DNA from: Bacteroidota bacterium
GTDB lineage: Bacteria > Bacteroidota > Ignavibacteria > UBA10030 > UBA6906
Length of the DNA: 64,000 nucleotides
NCBI GenBank assembly: GCA_030835135.1
Contig: JAUQWO010000046.1
Location: 124,001 to 188,000 of the forward strand
Reading direction: 5' to 3'
Shown: positions 1 to 8,515 of the stretch, in pieces
Numbering within the stretch: position 1 is the stretch's first letter
How the letters are laid out: every line of letters starts with the position of its first letter
Notes under the pieces: generated by a model
The model's database searches: none
What the model was told of the DNA's origin: nothing
What the model saw: the letters and a program-made list of their open reading frames with translations, nothing else
Program-made: the position numbers and the translations under genes

Positions 1-320
1 AGTCCGAGATCGTTCGTGAGGACCGTCCCGAAGTGCACCGCCTCCTTGCTCTGTCCACCACGGGTATACCGTGTGTAGCCAAAGGAGACCGTGACCGGTC
101 CCTGGTGAAAACTGAGCATCGGCATCCAGGCGCGGTACCCGATGGCGGCGGAATCGCCGAGGGGATTGCCGTTCCCCCGATGGAAATCACGGTCGAGGAC
201 CCCGGCCGTAAGGTACCGGGCTTCGATCTGCGCGAAATCGCGCGGCTCGTCATATTGCGCCATCGCCAGGGATCCCGTGAGGAATACCAGAGCGGCCGTT
301 GCGGTGCGTCGGACGATCAT
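1..320 (-). CDS. Outer-membrane beta-barrel-like protein, N-terminal part only
   Basis: The gene starts at an ATG at 320 and runs off the left edge, so only 106 residues are visible. Residues 1-21 form a Sec signal peptide (basic start, hydrophobic core, cut after Ala-Met-Ala). The mature part has alternating polar and aromatic stretches ending in SFGYTRYTRGG, which fits amphipathic beta-strands, and there is no further hydrophobic helix. A GGGGAG ribosome-binding site lies 7 nt before the ATG. It follows the CNNM-family gene after 17 bp and may be cotranscribed with it. I infer an outer-membrane barrel protein of unknown function, but the missing C-terminus prevents a check for the terminal aromatic residue of barrel proteins. 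Confidence 0.6.
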   Translation of the reverse strand, partial: MIVRRTATAALVFLTGSLAMAQYDEPRDFAQIEARYLTAGVLDRDFHRGNGNPLGDSAAIGYRAWMPMLSFHQGPVTVSFGYTRYTRGGQSKEAVHFGTVLTNDLG

Positions 321-337
321 GATCCACTCCCCGTTGC

Positions 338-1651
338 TCATTCTGCTTCCTGCTCCTGCAGCTGCTTCTTCATCCGCACGGTCTTCACCTTGATGCCATC
401 CACCGCTTCGATCGTCGCCTGCCACTCGCCGATGGGGACCGCCGCGCCACGCACCGGCACGGTCCCGATGAGATGGATCAGATACCCGCTCACGGTCACC
501 ACGTCGCGCGAATCGGGGGTGACGGTGAACATCCGCGAGAAGTCCAGCAGGGGCATGGCGCCATCCACCAGGAACTCGGTGTCGCTTACCTTCTGCACGA
601 GGATGGACTCGACATCGAACTCGTCGCGGATCTCTCCGACGAGCTCTTCGAGCACATTCTCGAGCGTCACCAGTCCCGCGGTCCCGCCATACTCATCCAC
701 GGCGATCGCCATCAGCATCCGTTTTGCGAGGAAGAGGTTGAGGGTGCGTTCGAGCGACATCGTCTCCGGCACGAACAGCATTTCGCGCTTGATATCGAGC
801 AGCCGCCCGCCCGGCCCCGTCTCGCTCTTCAGCTTGAACAGGTCCTTCAGGTGGATCATCCCCACGATGTTGTCCACGTCGCGCTCGCAGAGCGGGTACC
901 GGGTGAACTGGTTCTCCAGGGCGATCGCGATATTGTCCTCGATCGTGCGCAGGGTCGAGAGCGACACCAGCCCGGTGCGCGGCACCATCACCTCCCGCAC
1001 CGTGCGGTCGCGCAGCTCCATGGCCCGCAGGGAGATGCTCTTGCCGGTGGACGTGATCGTGGTCCCTTTGCTCAACAGGAGGCGGAGTTCTTCTTCGGAA
1101 TGGGCGATCTCGCTTTCGGACGCGGGGGCGATGCCGATCAGCCGGAGGAAGAAGTTCGCCGTGCCGTTGAGCGCCCAGATGAACGGCCGGAACACCAGGA
1201 AGAAGATGTGCAGCGGCGATGCGACCCCCAGGGTCACCGCCTGGGCACGCTGGATGGCAAGCGACTTCGGGGCGAGCTCGCCCAGCACGATGTGCAGGAA
1301 CGTGATGATCCCGAAGCCGATGGCGAAGGAAAGCGTCGTGATAACGGTGGGGTTGGAGACTCCCAGGGAGGCGAGCAGCGGCTCCAGCATATGGGCCACG
1401 AAGGGTTCGCCCATCCACCCCAGGCCGAGACTGGTCAGCGTGATGCCGAGCTGGGTGGCCGAGAGGTAGGCATCGAGGTGCGTGATCACATCCTGCGCGA
1501 TCCGGGCCCGTTTCGAGCCCTTCTTCGCGAGGGGCTCGATCTGTGTGGTTCGGACCTTGACAATAGCGAATTCAGCGGCAACGAAGAAGCCGTTGAGAAA
1601 GACCAGGGCGAACACGGCGCCCAGTTGCAGGACGATCGAGAAGAATTCCAT
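338..1651 (-). CDS. CNNM/CorC (HlyC) family transporter-like membrane protein
   Basis: This 437-residue protein has the full family layout. An N-terminal DUF21/CNNM membrane domain (about 1-190, with the FLNGFFVAAEFAIVKVR start typical of the family) is followed by a CBS-domain pair (about 205-330, containing REVMVPRTG and DEYGGTAGLVTLENVLEE) and a C-terminal CorC_HlyC domain (about 345-425). Relatives are linked to magnesium/cobalt efflux or homeostasis at the inner membrane. Older annotations call them hemolysins, which is misleading. The length is normal and no domain is broken. A promoter-like pair lies immediately upstream with its -10 box only 8 nt before the ATG, so the transcript may be leaderless. 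Confidence 0.93.
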   Translation of the reverse strand: MEFFSIVLQLGAVFALVFLNGFFVAAEFAIVKVRTTQIEPLAKKGSKRARIAQDVITHLDAYLSATQLGITLTSLGLGWMGEPFVAHMLEPLLASLGVSNPTVITTLSFAIGFGIITFLHIVLGELAPKSLAIQRAQAVTLGVASPLHIFFLVFRPFIWALNGTANFFLRLIGIAPASESEIAHSEEELRLLLSKGTTITSTGKSISLRAMELRDRTVREVMVPRTGLVSLSTLRTIEDNIAIALENQFTRYPLCERDVDNIVGMIHLKDLFKLKSETGPGGRLLDIKREMLFVPETMSLERTLNLFLAKRMLMAIAVDEYGGTAGLVTLENVLEELVGEIRDEFDVESILVQKVSDTEFLVDGAMPLLDFSRMFTVTPDSRDVVTVSGYLIHLIGTVPVRGAAVPIGEWQATIEAVDGIKVKTVRMKKQLQEQEAE

Positions 1652-1659
1652 AGGAACAA

Positions 1660-1688
1660 AAGGTACACCAAAAGGGCAGGGAAAGCAA
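1660..1688 (-). promoter_or_regulatory. Sigma70-like promoter for the CNNM gene, possibly leaderless
   Basis: Reading the minus strand, TTGCTT (1688-1683) is followed after exactly 17 nt by TACCTT (1665-1660). The start codon lies 8 nt further on, so transcription would begin at or next to the ATG. The box sits just past the stop codon of the upstream GH13 gene, and no Shine-Dalgarno sequence is visible. The call rests on sequence pattern only. Confidence 0.5.
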
Positions 1689-1690
1689 AC

Positions 1691-3520
1691 TCACCTGCCG
1701 GTCACGAATACCCGGTACCCCAGCGGTTCCAGCAACAAACGCACCTCCCCGCCCTTCACCGGCACATCCCAATCCATGTTCATGAAGATCTCGTGGAACC
1801 GGCACGTGGGCCCCGCCGTGCCCGTCAGGGCAGGCATCTGCAACTTCACCCCGCGCTCCTCCTTCGAAAAGTTCAGGACCACCAGCACACGCGACGTCCC
1901 CGAGGTCCGCAGGTACGCATATACGTCCTTCTCCCGGTTCCCGGCGATCCGCACGAAGTCCCCCTCCACAAGCGCCGGGTTCGAACGGCGGAGCGCATAC
2001 AGTGTCCGGTTCATCGCCCCCATGGCGCGGGGCCGTGACCAGTCGATGCTCACCTTCTCGAACAGACTGAGCGCAGTGTCGTTCGCCACTTCTTCACCGT
2101 TATAGAGCACCGGCACACCCGGCAGCGTGTTCACCAGCACGGTGGCCACCTGCAATCCCCCGGGTCCGAACTTCTTCACCGCCGGCGCATCCCACGCGTT
2201 CTTGTCGTGGTTCGTCACGAACCGCATGCGCAACGAGCCCTTCGGGAACTGCAGCCGCTCGGTCCCCAGTACCTGATCCAGCACTGCCAGCGGACGCTTT
2301 CCACTGAGTACCGGTTCGAGCGCATCATACACGTTCCACGCGTACGTCAGATCGAAGGCCTTCCGGTGATGCTCGGGGAGCGACCCCTCGGAAAGCATCA
2401 TCACCGGCTTCACGGCGTCGAGCGCATCGCGCACATCCTCCCAGAAATCCGTGGGCACCATCTCGGCCACATCGCACCGGAAGCCGTCGATGCCGATATC
2501 GCGCACCCACCACACCAGCATCTCTTTCATGTACGCCCGCAACCCGGGTTGACTGTAGTCCAGGTCCGCCACATCGTGCCAGTCGGCGTTCGGGGCGATG
2601 ATCTCGCCCTTCTCGTTCCTCGTGAACCAGTCCGGATGCTCGGCCATGAGCTTGCTGTCCCACGCAGTATGGTTCGCCACCATGTCGATGATGAGCTTCA
2701 TCCCCGCCGCATGCACCGTGGTAAGGAGCTGCTTGAAGTCGTCCATGGTCCCGAATTCAGGATTGATGCCGTAGTAGTCCTGCACGGCATACGGGCTTCC
2801 GAGCGTGCCCTTCCGGTTCTTCACCCCCACCGGATGGATGGGCAGAAGCCAGAGCGTGGTGATGCCGAGTTCCCTGAGTTCCGGGATGCGCTTCTCCAGC
2901 CCCTTGAACGTCCCCTCCGGAGAGAACGAGCGGAGATACACGGAGTAGATCACGGCATCGCGCACCCACGGGGCACTCGTGCGCGCCTGCGTGTCGGCGA
3001 ACGGCCCTTTAAGGAGTGCCTCCACGCCGGACGTCTCGATGATCGTGACCGGCCGGTAGATCCCGCCGCCGCCCGAGTAATCCTTCACGAGCACGGCGAT
3101 CGTGTTCTCGCCGGGCTTCACGGCCTTGCTGATATCCATCACGAACGGATCGCTGTAGCCCACGTGCTCGCCAACGGACATGCCGTTCACCCACACGTCG
3201 GCGTCATCGTCCACGCCCGCGAAGTGGAGGCTGAGCGGCTGCAGCGGCGCATCCACCCGGAACGTCCGGAAGAACCACCCCCAGCCGTCGTACGTCGCCA
3301 GACCGGGATACGCTTCCCAGAAATCCGGCGTCTGCACGTTCTGCCACGCCGTCCGGTCCACGTCGGGCCGGTACCACTGCTGCGTGACACCCGCATGCGT
3401 GGGATCCGCGGCGAAGAGCCAGGTGCCATCGAGAGAGATGCGAAGCGATTTCGGCTGTGCGGTACTCATGACAAGACCCCCCATGCAGAGCAGAACGAAG
3501 AGAGCGATGGACCTGCGCAT
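1691..3520 (-). CDS. Secreted GH13 alpha-amylase-family glycosidase with N-terminal GH2-type sugar-binding domain
   Basis: The 609-residue protein begins with a Sec signal peptide (about 1-21). Residues about 28-165 resemble the jelly-roll sugar-binding domain of GH2 enzymes (LDGTWLFA, VDDDADVWVNG, a GGGGIYRPV segment). The GH13 barrel follows from about 185, with region I DMVANH, region II GFRCDVAE carrying the nucleophile Asp, the acid/base Glu in SEGS, and region IV VTNHD. A C-terminal beta-domain runs from about 525 to 605. It should hydrolyse or transfer alpha-glucans in the periplasm or outside the cell; the exact substrate cannot be read. An AAAGGAG site precedes the ATG, and the gene lies 27 bp after the acyltransferase gene at 3548-4702. 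Confidence 0.9.
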   Translation of the reverse strand: MRRSIALFVLLCMGGLVMSTAQPKSLRISLDGTWLFAADPTHAGVTQQWYRPDVDRTAWQNVQTPDFWEAYPGLATYDGWGWFFRTFRVDAPLQPLSLHFAGVDDDADVWVNGMSVGEHVGYSDPFVMDISKAVKPGENTIAVLVKDYSGGGGIYRPVTIIETSGVEALLKGPFADTQARTSAPWVRDAVIYSVYLRSFSPEGTFKGLEKRIPELRELGITTLWLLPIHPVGVKNRKGTLGSPYAVQDYYGINPEFGTMDDFKQLLTTVHAAGMKLIIDMVANHTAWDSKLMAEHPDWFTRNEKGEIIAPNADWHDVADLDYSQPGLRAYMKEMLVWWVRDIGIDGFRCDVAEMVPTDFWEDVRDALDAVKPVMMLSEGSLPEHHRKAFDLTYAWNVYDALEPVLSGKRPLAVLDQVLGTERLQFPKGSLRMRFVTNHDKNAWDAPAVKKFGPGGLQVATVLVNTLPGVPVLYNGEEVANDTALSLFEKVSIDWSRPRAMGAMNRTLYALRRSNPALVEGDFVRIAGNREKDVYAYLRTSGTSRVLVVLNFSKEERGVKLQMPALTGTAGPTCRFHEIFMNMDWDVPVKGGEVRLLLEPLGYRVFVTGR

Positions 3521-3547
3521 TGCGGTACTCCTTTCATGGGCGCCACC

Positions 3548-4702
3548 CTACCGGAGGGGCCCGACGATGAACGCGATCACAACACTGGCGAACGCGACCC
3601 ACTGGATCCGCAGTTTCCATTTCGGATCGAGTTTCCGCACGCGGTCCCATCCCATCGCCAGCAGGAACATGAGCGCGAGCAGCACCAGGGTCCAGACGAG
3701 GGCCACCGGCAACGTGAAGGTATGGTCCGACCACCGCCGGAAATTGAACGATCCGTAGTCGCCGTAGATCAGCATCAGATGGACCGTATACACGAGGAGC
3801 GACTCCCTGCCGACCAGGGTGACCAGCGACGCCGGCGAGACGCCCCTCGTCGTTTCATATCGCATGGCCGCGGCGGTGAACACCAGGACGATGCCGAGCC
3901 GGAGCAGGACAAAGGCGGGACTGTACCGCCAGTAGTCATACGTCGGATACACCCGGGCCAGCGGGATCAGGATGAATGACAGCACGATGAGGCCGGCACC
4001 GACGGTCAGAAACGGGCGGACCGGGAACACCGGTCCGCCTTCAGGCGGTGCACCATCCTGCGACAGCGTAAAGGCATGGCCGGCGACCGTTCCCGCGAGG
4101 ATGAATGCCATCCAGGGAAAGAGCGGGAAGAGCGAGAAGTGAAGGCCGTTCATGTACGCGGCCAGCGGTGCCGGCATCACCGTGAGCCAATCCACGCCCC
4201 AGACGAAGGGCGTGGTGAACAGGATCACGACCGCACAACCTCCAGCCACACGGTAGAGGCGCTTCTCCGTCCGCACGAGGAACAAGACCGCCTGCAGCAG
4301 GAGCAGACTCACGGCGATGCAGTGCAGCACATCCGCCTGGAGGAACACCAGGACCTGCCGCTCGGTGAGTCCTTCCGTGATCGCCTTCAGACTGAACTTG
4401 GGCAGGTGAAGGATGTACGCGATGAAGAGGATGAACAGCAGCCGCCACACCTGCTTCACCAGCGGCGTCCCCAGCGAGAGATACCCATCGATCTTCCGCC
4501 GCGTGGTCACCGCGAACGCCATCCCCGATGCGAACAGGAACGTGGGCGCAACGAGTCCGTTGATGAAGTTGATCACCTCGAACCACGGCGCTTCAGCGAT
4601 GCCCCTCTGGATCGTGGCATTGACGATGTGGGTCTCGATCATCACGATCACGGCCCAGCCGCGGAGGAGATCGATGAACGCTAACCGCCGGGAAGGGGCC
4701 AT
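3548..4702 (-). CDS. HGSNAT/DUF1624-like integral membrane acyltransferase, copy 2
   Basis: A 384-residue polytopic membrane protein with roughly ten hydrophobic segments. It opens with RLAFIDLLRGWAVIVMIETH, the family signature (R, then ID-x-x-RG, then an active-site-type His in the first membrane helix) of heparan-alpha-glucosaminide acetyltransferase, DUF1624 and related acyltransferases. Such proteins move acyl groups from cytoplasmic donors to sugars or lipids across the inner membrane. The next gene upstream (4721-5860) is a clear paralogue 18 bp away, so the two are a tandem duplication. The secreted GH13 enzyme follows. The substrate is unknown; a glycan-related role is inferred from the neighbour only. 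Confidence 0.75.
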   Translation of the reverse strand: MAPSRRLAFIDLLRGWAVIVMIETHIVNATIQRGIAEAPWFEVINFINGLVAPTFLFASGMAFAVTTRRKIDGYLSLGTPLVKQVWRLLFILFIAYILHLPKFSLKAITEGLTERQVLVFLQADVLHCIAVSLLLLQAVLFLVRTEKRLYRVAGGCAVVILFTTPFVWGVDWLTVMPAPLAAYMNGLHFSLFPLFPWMAFILAGTVAGHAFTLSQDGAPPEGGPVFPVRPFLTVGAGLIVLSFILIPLARVYPTYDYWRYSPAFVLLRLGIVLVFTAAAMRYETTRGVSPASLVTLVGRESLLVYTVHLMLIYGDYGSFNFRRWSDHTFTLPVALVWTLVLLALMFLLAMGWDRVRKLDPKWKLRIQWVAFASVVIAFIVGPLR

Positions 4703-4720
4703 GGCCGGTCCGGATGGTGG

Positions 4721-5860
4721 TTACCAGGGTTTGGTCAGGAAGAAGTAGAGCAGGGTACTCACGGACCCCGCCTGGAACAACTTGAGCGGATAGTAATGGT
4801 GTTCGCGGAGAGTGTTGCGGGCATGAACCAGCGTGATCATGAGGAAGAGCACGCCGAGGGCGACGACCGCTGCCAGCGGGGCATCGAGCTGCTGGCCGAT
4901 GATCTGCATGAGCCCGGGGTTCACCGCGGAGCCGTACACCAGCAGCAGGTGCACGGCATACACCACGAGCGACGCCTGGCCGAGCGTGACGAGGTTCCGC
5001 GCAAGCACAGGCGGCAGACGGCGGATATGGAAGAAGCCCGCGGTCAGCGACGCGATGATGCCGAAACGGATCAGGAACCAATTCGGACTGGTCTTCCAGA
5101 AGTCGTGCGGAGGATAGACCGTCACCGGGACGATATCCAGCACCAGGCCGAGGATGCCGAGCACCACGCCGACCTGGAGGATCGCACGGAGATACAGCGA
5201 CTCTTCGCCGCGACGCCGGGCAAGCGTGTAGAGCGTGCCGATGACGGTGCCGGTGAACAGATAGCCCGCGAAGGGGAAGATCGGGAAGAGCGATGGGACA
5301 CTCTGATTGAAGAACGGCGCAAGCACCGGACCGACCACCGGCACGAAGCTCTGCTGCCACACGAGCGGCGACAGGAGGATGATCACGGTCGCCACCGAAC
5401 CCGTCACGACCGCGAACCTCTCCGGCGTGCGCGTGAGAGCCACCAACAGCTGCAGCAGGATGATGCTGACCGCGAGGCAGTGCAGGATGTCCACCTGCAC
5501 CATCATCGCGAACTCCGCCGGCTGCAGGTTCGTGAGGATCTTGTTCAGTGAGAAGAACGGGAAGTGCAGCACATACCCGAGCGCGAGCAGCATCAGCATC
5601 TTGCTCATCCGCTTGCGCGCGGCGGTCCCGAACGCGACGTACTCGTTCCAGCGGCGCATGGCCACCACCGCGAACGCGAACCCGGAGACGAACAGGAACA
5701 TCGGCGCCGTGAACCCGCGCACCGCATCGTACAGGCGGAACCACTCGGTGGCCCGTGAGGCGGGACTCAGGACGGAATCGATGCTGTGGCCGATCACCAT
5801 CACGATGACGGCGAAGCCACGCATGAAATCCAGGGATTGGACGCGTTGCATGTGATGCAT
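4721..5860 (-). CDS. HGSNAT/DUF1624-like integral membrane acyltransferase, copy 1
   Basis: This 379-residue protein is a paralogue of the downstream gene and shares its topology and N-terminal signature (RVQSLDFMRGFAVIVMVIGH). About ten transmembrane segments are visible, and conserved stretches recur in both copies, such as QVDILHCLAVS against QADVLHCIAVS and YAVHLLLVYG against YTVHLMLIYG. The annotated ATG at 5860 has no clear Shine-Dalgarno; a second ATG lies three codons in. It is probably the first gene of a short run ending with the GH13 enzyme. Acyltransferase activity follows from the family; donor and acceptor are unknown. Confidence 0.75.
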   Translation of the reverse strand: MHHMQRVQSLDFMRGFAVIVMVIGHSIDSVLSPASRATEWFRLYDAVRGFTAPMFLFVSGFAFAVVAMRRWNEYVAFGTAARKRMSKMLMLLALGYVLHFPFFSLNKILTNLQPAEFAMMVQVDILHCLAVSIILLQLLVALTRTPERFAVVTGSVATVIILLSPLVWQQSFVPVVGPVLAPFFNQSVPSLFPIFPFAGYLFTGTVIGTLYTLARRRGEESLYLRAILQVGVVLGILGLVLDIVPVTVYPPHDFWKTSPNWFLIRFGIIASLTAGFFHIRRLPPVLARNLVTLGQASLVVYAVHLLLVYGSAVNPGLMQIIGQQLDAPLAAVVALGVLFLMITLVHARNTLREHHYYPLKLFQAGSVSTLLYFFLTKPW

Positions 5861-5905
5861 TGAGTATTCAGGGTCCAGCTGAGGTACGGGTCCGGAAGGA
5901 CAGCT

Positions 5906-6274
5906 CTACGAACGGATCTTCTCGAGGATGATCCTCTCCAGCTCGTCGAGGTCGACGGGCTTGGTGATGTATGCCGCCCCACCCATCTCCCGGCCGAACT
6001 TCCGTGCATAGAAGTCATCGACCGCGGTGAGAAAGATGAAGGGCAACCCGGCGTGTTCCTTCTTCACGGTCTCAAACAGTTCGAACCCGTTGGTGACGGG
6101 CATGACCAGATCGGAGACCACGATACTGGGTTTGTGTGAGCGGATAGCCTGGATGGCCTCGTCCGCCCCGCCAACAGCCTCGACCCGGAATCCACGATCC
6201 ATCAGTCCGGCACGGGTGGTGGCCAGAATGGAGGGTTCGTCATCTACAAGCAGTACGAGCTTGTCTTTGTGCAT
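5906..6274 (-). CDS. Stand-alone response-regulator receiver protein (CheY-like)
   Basis: The 122-residue protein is a single receiver domain. The acidic pocket is VDDE near residues 11-14, the phosphoacceptor Asp is in VVSDLVMP near residue 55, the Thr/Ser switch is in FLTA near residue 83, and the conserved Lys is in YITKPVD near residue 105. There is no output domain, so it must act by protein contact or in a phosphorelay. No histidine kinase lies next to it. It sits 55 bp downstream of hpnE and may read through from that operon. An AAGGA ribosome site precedes the ATG. Confidence 0.9.
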   Translation of the reverse strand: MHKDKLVLLVDDEPSILATTRAGLMDRGFRVEAVGGADEAIQAIRSHKPSIVVSDLVMPVTNGFELFETVKKEHAGLPFIFLTAVDDFYARKFGREMGGAAYITKPVDLDELERIILEKIRS

Positions 6275-6329
6275 CCGGTTCCTTGAGGTCGAAGTATCTC
6301 AATATGCTCAATTTTCATCAGAAATGCAA

Positions 6330-7658
6330 TCAGCAGGGAGCCTGCGCATGCCGGGCGGCCGCCTCCCCGCTCCGGATCGCCCCCTCGATCGTCGCCGGCA
6401 AGCCGGTCGCGGTCCAATCGCCCGCCAAAAACAGGTTCCCGATGGGGGTTTTCACCCCCGGACGGTGACGCGCGACCTCCGGGGTCATGGACAGGGTCGC
6501 ACCTTTTTCCCTGATCGCCAGTGCATGGTACGGGGTTCCGACTCCCGGCCCGAATACCTCCCGCATCTCCCGGACCGCGATGGCGGTCAGCGCGTCCTTC
6601 GTCATGTCCACCATATCATAGGCCGCACTGATGGTGACCGCGATGTGCTTCGCACGGCGGAAGACCCAGTGGATCCTGCGCCCGATCAGTCCCACCGCAT
6701 CCTGTTCCATGAACTGCTCGCGGAACCAGAGATGCAACGATACGATCGGCGCGGAGGGCACCGTGGCCATGCGCACGAGGTCATCGGGTATCGACGCGCG
6801 ATCCGGATACAATCCGGCTGCCGCGGTGTGCGGCACCGCGAGGATGGCCGCACGGCAGCGGAACTCCGTATCATCGGCACAGCGGATGGACACGACACGC
6901 CCCTGTTCTATCGTGAGCGTGCGGACCTCGGCACCGGTGCGGACGATCCCGCCGTGTGTCTCGATGTGCCGCGTCGCCGGTTCGCCGAAGATCTCGCTGA
7001 GTCCGGCTTGCGGGAAGACCAGCGCCGCATGATGCCAGTGGCCGAGGAACGCAATGCGCACGGCATCGAGGAAGGCACCCGCGTGCGCGGTCTCCACACG
7101 CTCATTCATGATGGACACGGCGAGCGGACCCCAGAACGACCCGCGGACGGAGGCGGGTTGATGCGTCGCATCGAGCCACTCCGCAACAGTCCCTGCACCC
7201 TGCAGCGTGAACCGCGGGTCGGCATTCCGTTGCATGGCAAAGCCCGCGCGAAGCACCGCGATGCGTTCGCTGAACGAGAACAGGGACGACGAAAGGATGC
7301 CCCGGACAAGATTGAGCGGGGGTGCGAGACGGGGCAGGGTGAACTGCACGAAGCCGCGGGATGGGTGATGGTAGAGGAGCGCCGGCCGTTCCTGGACGCG
7401 CAGCAGGTGTCGCGATCCGATGGTCTCCGTCAGGGCAAGCGTATGGTCGTACCCGGCAATGAGCAGGTGCTGCCCATTGTCCACCACATCGCCGGTCACG
7501 CGGTCGGTAAAGGATGCGGCCCGGCCGCCCGTGCGGGCACGCTGCTCGAGAAGGACGACGGGGATGCCGGAGGAGGTAAGGCGGACGGCGGCGGCGAGGC
7601 CGCTCACGCCGCCACCCACGATCACGACGGGTTGGCTGTCGATGGGCGTTGCCACCAC
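6330..7658 (-). CDS. hpnE: Hydroxysqualene dehydroxylase HpnE (squalene-associated FAD-dependent desaturase)
   Basis: The 442-residue protein has an N-terminal FAD Rossmann motif (VVIVGGGVSGLAAA), an LLEQRARTGGRAASF segment typical of phytoene-desaturase-like amine oxidoreductases, and a C-terminal FAD motif around NLFLAGDWTATGLPATIEGAI. Gene order identifies it within the family: it follows hpnC and hpnD. HpnE reduces hydroxysqualene to squalene, the last of three steps from farnesyl diphosphate. The start is taken as GTG at 7658, giving a 37-bp overlap with hpnD. No squalene-hopene cyclase is present in the window, so the end product cannot be named. Confidence 0.9.
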   Translation of the reverse strand: MVATPIDSQPVVIVGGGVSGLAAAVRLTSSGIPVVLLEQRARTGGRAASFTDRVTGDVVDNGQHLLIAGYDHTLALTETIGSRHLLRVQERPALLYHHPSRGFVQFTLPRLAPPLNLVRGILSSSLFSFSERIAVLRAGFAMQRNADPRFTLQGAGTVAEWLDATHQPASVRGSFWGPLAVSIMNERVETAHAGAFLDAVRIAFLGHWHHAALVFPQAGLSEIFGEPATRHIETHGGIVRTGAEVRTLTIEQGRVVSIRCADDTEFRCRAAILAVPHTAAAGLYPDRASIPDDLVRMATVPSAPIVSLHLWFREQFMEQDAVGLIGRRIHWVFRRAKHIAVTISAAYDMVDMTKDALTAIAVREMREVFGPGVGTPYHALAIREKGATLSMTPEVARHRPGVKTPIGNLFLAGDWTATGLPATIEGAIRSGEAAARHAQAPC

Positions 7659-8515
7659 GGACCGCGTTTCAACCAGGAGTACTTGAGATTATGGCTCAAC
7701 CAGTAGCGGAACGCGATGAGCACCTTGAGGAATTTCGGGATGGAGATCCTGCGTTCGAACACGTTGAAGTCGGACGCGATGATGCGGTTGAGCGTGTGCG
7801 CATAGATCGACCACATGATGCGCGCGGCGAAGAAGTAGCGCTTGTCCTCGTCCTTCAGCGCAGCGCGCGCCAGATCGAAATACATGCTGGCACGGCGGCA
7901 TTCAAAGCGCATGAGTTCCACGAATGCCGGTGTGTAGCGGCTGTGCAGCAGGTCGTCCTCCGAATAGCCGAAACGCCGCATGTCTTCGAGCGGCAGATAG
8001 ATCCGCCCGCGCTTCGCATCATCCTGCAGGTCGCGGAGGATGTTGGTGAGCTGGAGTGCGATGCCGAGGTTCACGGCATAGTCGCGCGTGGATTCATTCC
8101 TGTAGCCGAAGATCTTCCGGCACATGAGCCCGACGGAAGACGCCACGAGATAGCAGTACTCCCTGAGCTCGTCGAAGGTCTGATAGCGCGTCTTGTGCAG
8201 GTCCATTTCCATCCCGCGGATGAGCTCATAGAAGTGCTCGACGGGGATATGGAAGGCGTTCGCCGTGACGCTCAGCTGGTTGAGGAGCGGGGAGGAGGAT
8301 GTCCCGCGGATCGCCTTGCCCAGCTCCATCCGCCACCGGCGCAGCATGACGGTCTTCTTCCGTTCGTCCCGTTCCTCGTCCACGATGTCATCGGTGGTCC
8401 GGCAGAACGCATAGACGGTATGGATCGCCTCACGCTCCCGGCGTGGGAGCAGGGAGAACGAGTAGTAGAAGCTGGTGTTGCTGCTTCGCGTTATGGCAGT
8501 GGCTGTCGCGCTCAT
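7622..8515 (-). CDS. hpnD: Presqualene diphosphate synthase HpnD
   Basis: A 297-residue trans-isoprenyl diphosphate synthase of the squalene/phytoene synthase family. Both Asp-rich Mg-binding motifs are intact: TTDDIVDEERD near residue 42 and LRDLQDDAKRGRIYLP near residue 165. YAFCR and NLGIALQLTNILRD are also typical. In HpnCDE pathways HpnD joins two farnesyl diphosphates to presqualene diphosphate. It lies between hpnC (4-bp overlap) and hpnE (37-bp overlap). Assignment as HpnD rather than phytoene synthase rests on this context, since motif reading alone cannot separate them. Confidence 0.88.
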   Translation of the reverse strand: MSATATAITRSSNTSFYYSFSLLPRREREAIHTVYAFCRTTDDIVDEERDERKKTVMLRRWRMELGKAIRGTSSSPLLNQLSVTANAFHIPVEHFYELIRGMEMDLHKTRYQTFDELREYCYLVASSVGLMCRKIFGYRNESTRDYAVNLGIALQLTNILRDLQDDAKRGRIYLPLEDMRRFGYSEDDLLHSRYTPAFVELMRFECRRASMYFDLARAALKDEDKRYFFAARIMWSIYAHTLNRIIASDFNVFERRISIPKFLKVLIAFRYWLSHNLKYSWLKRGPWWQRPSTANPS

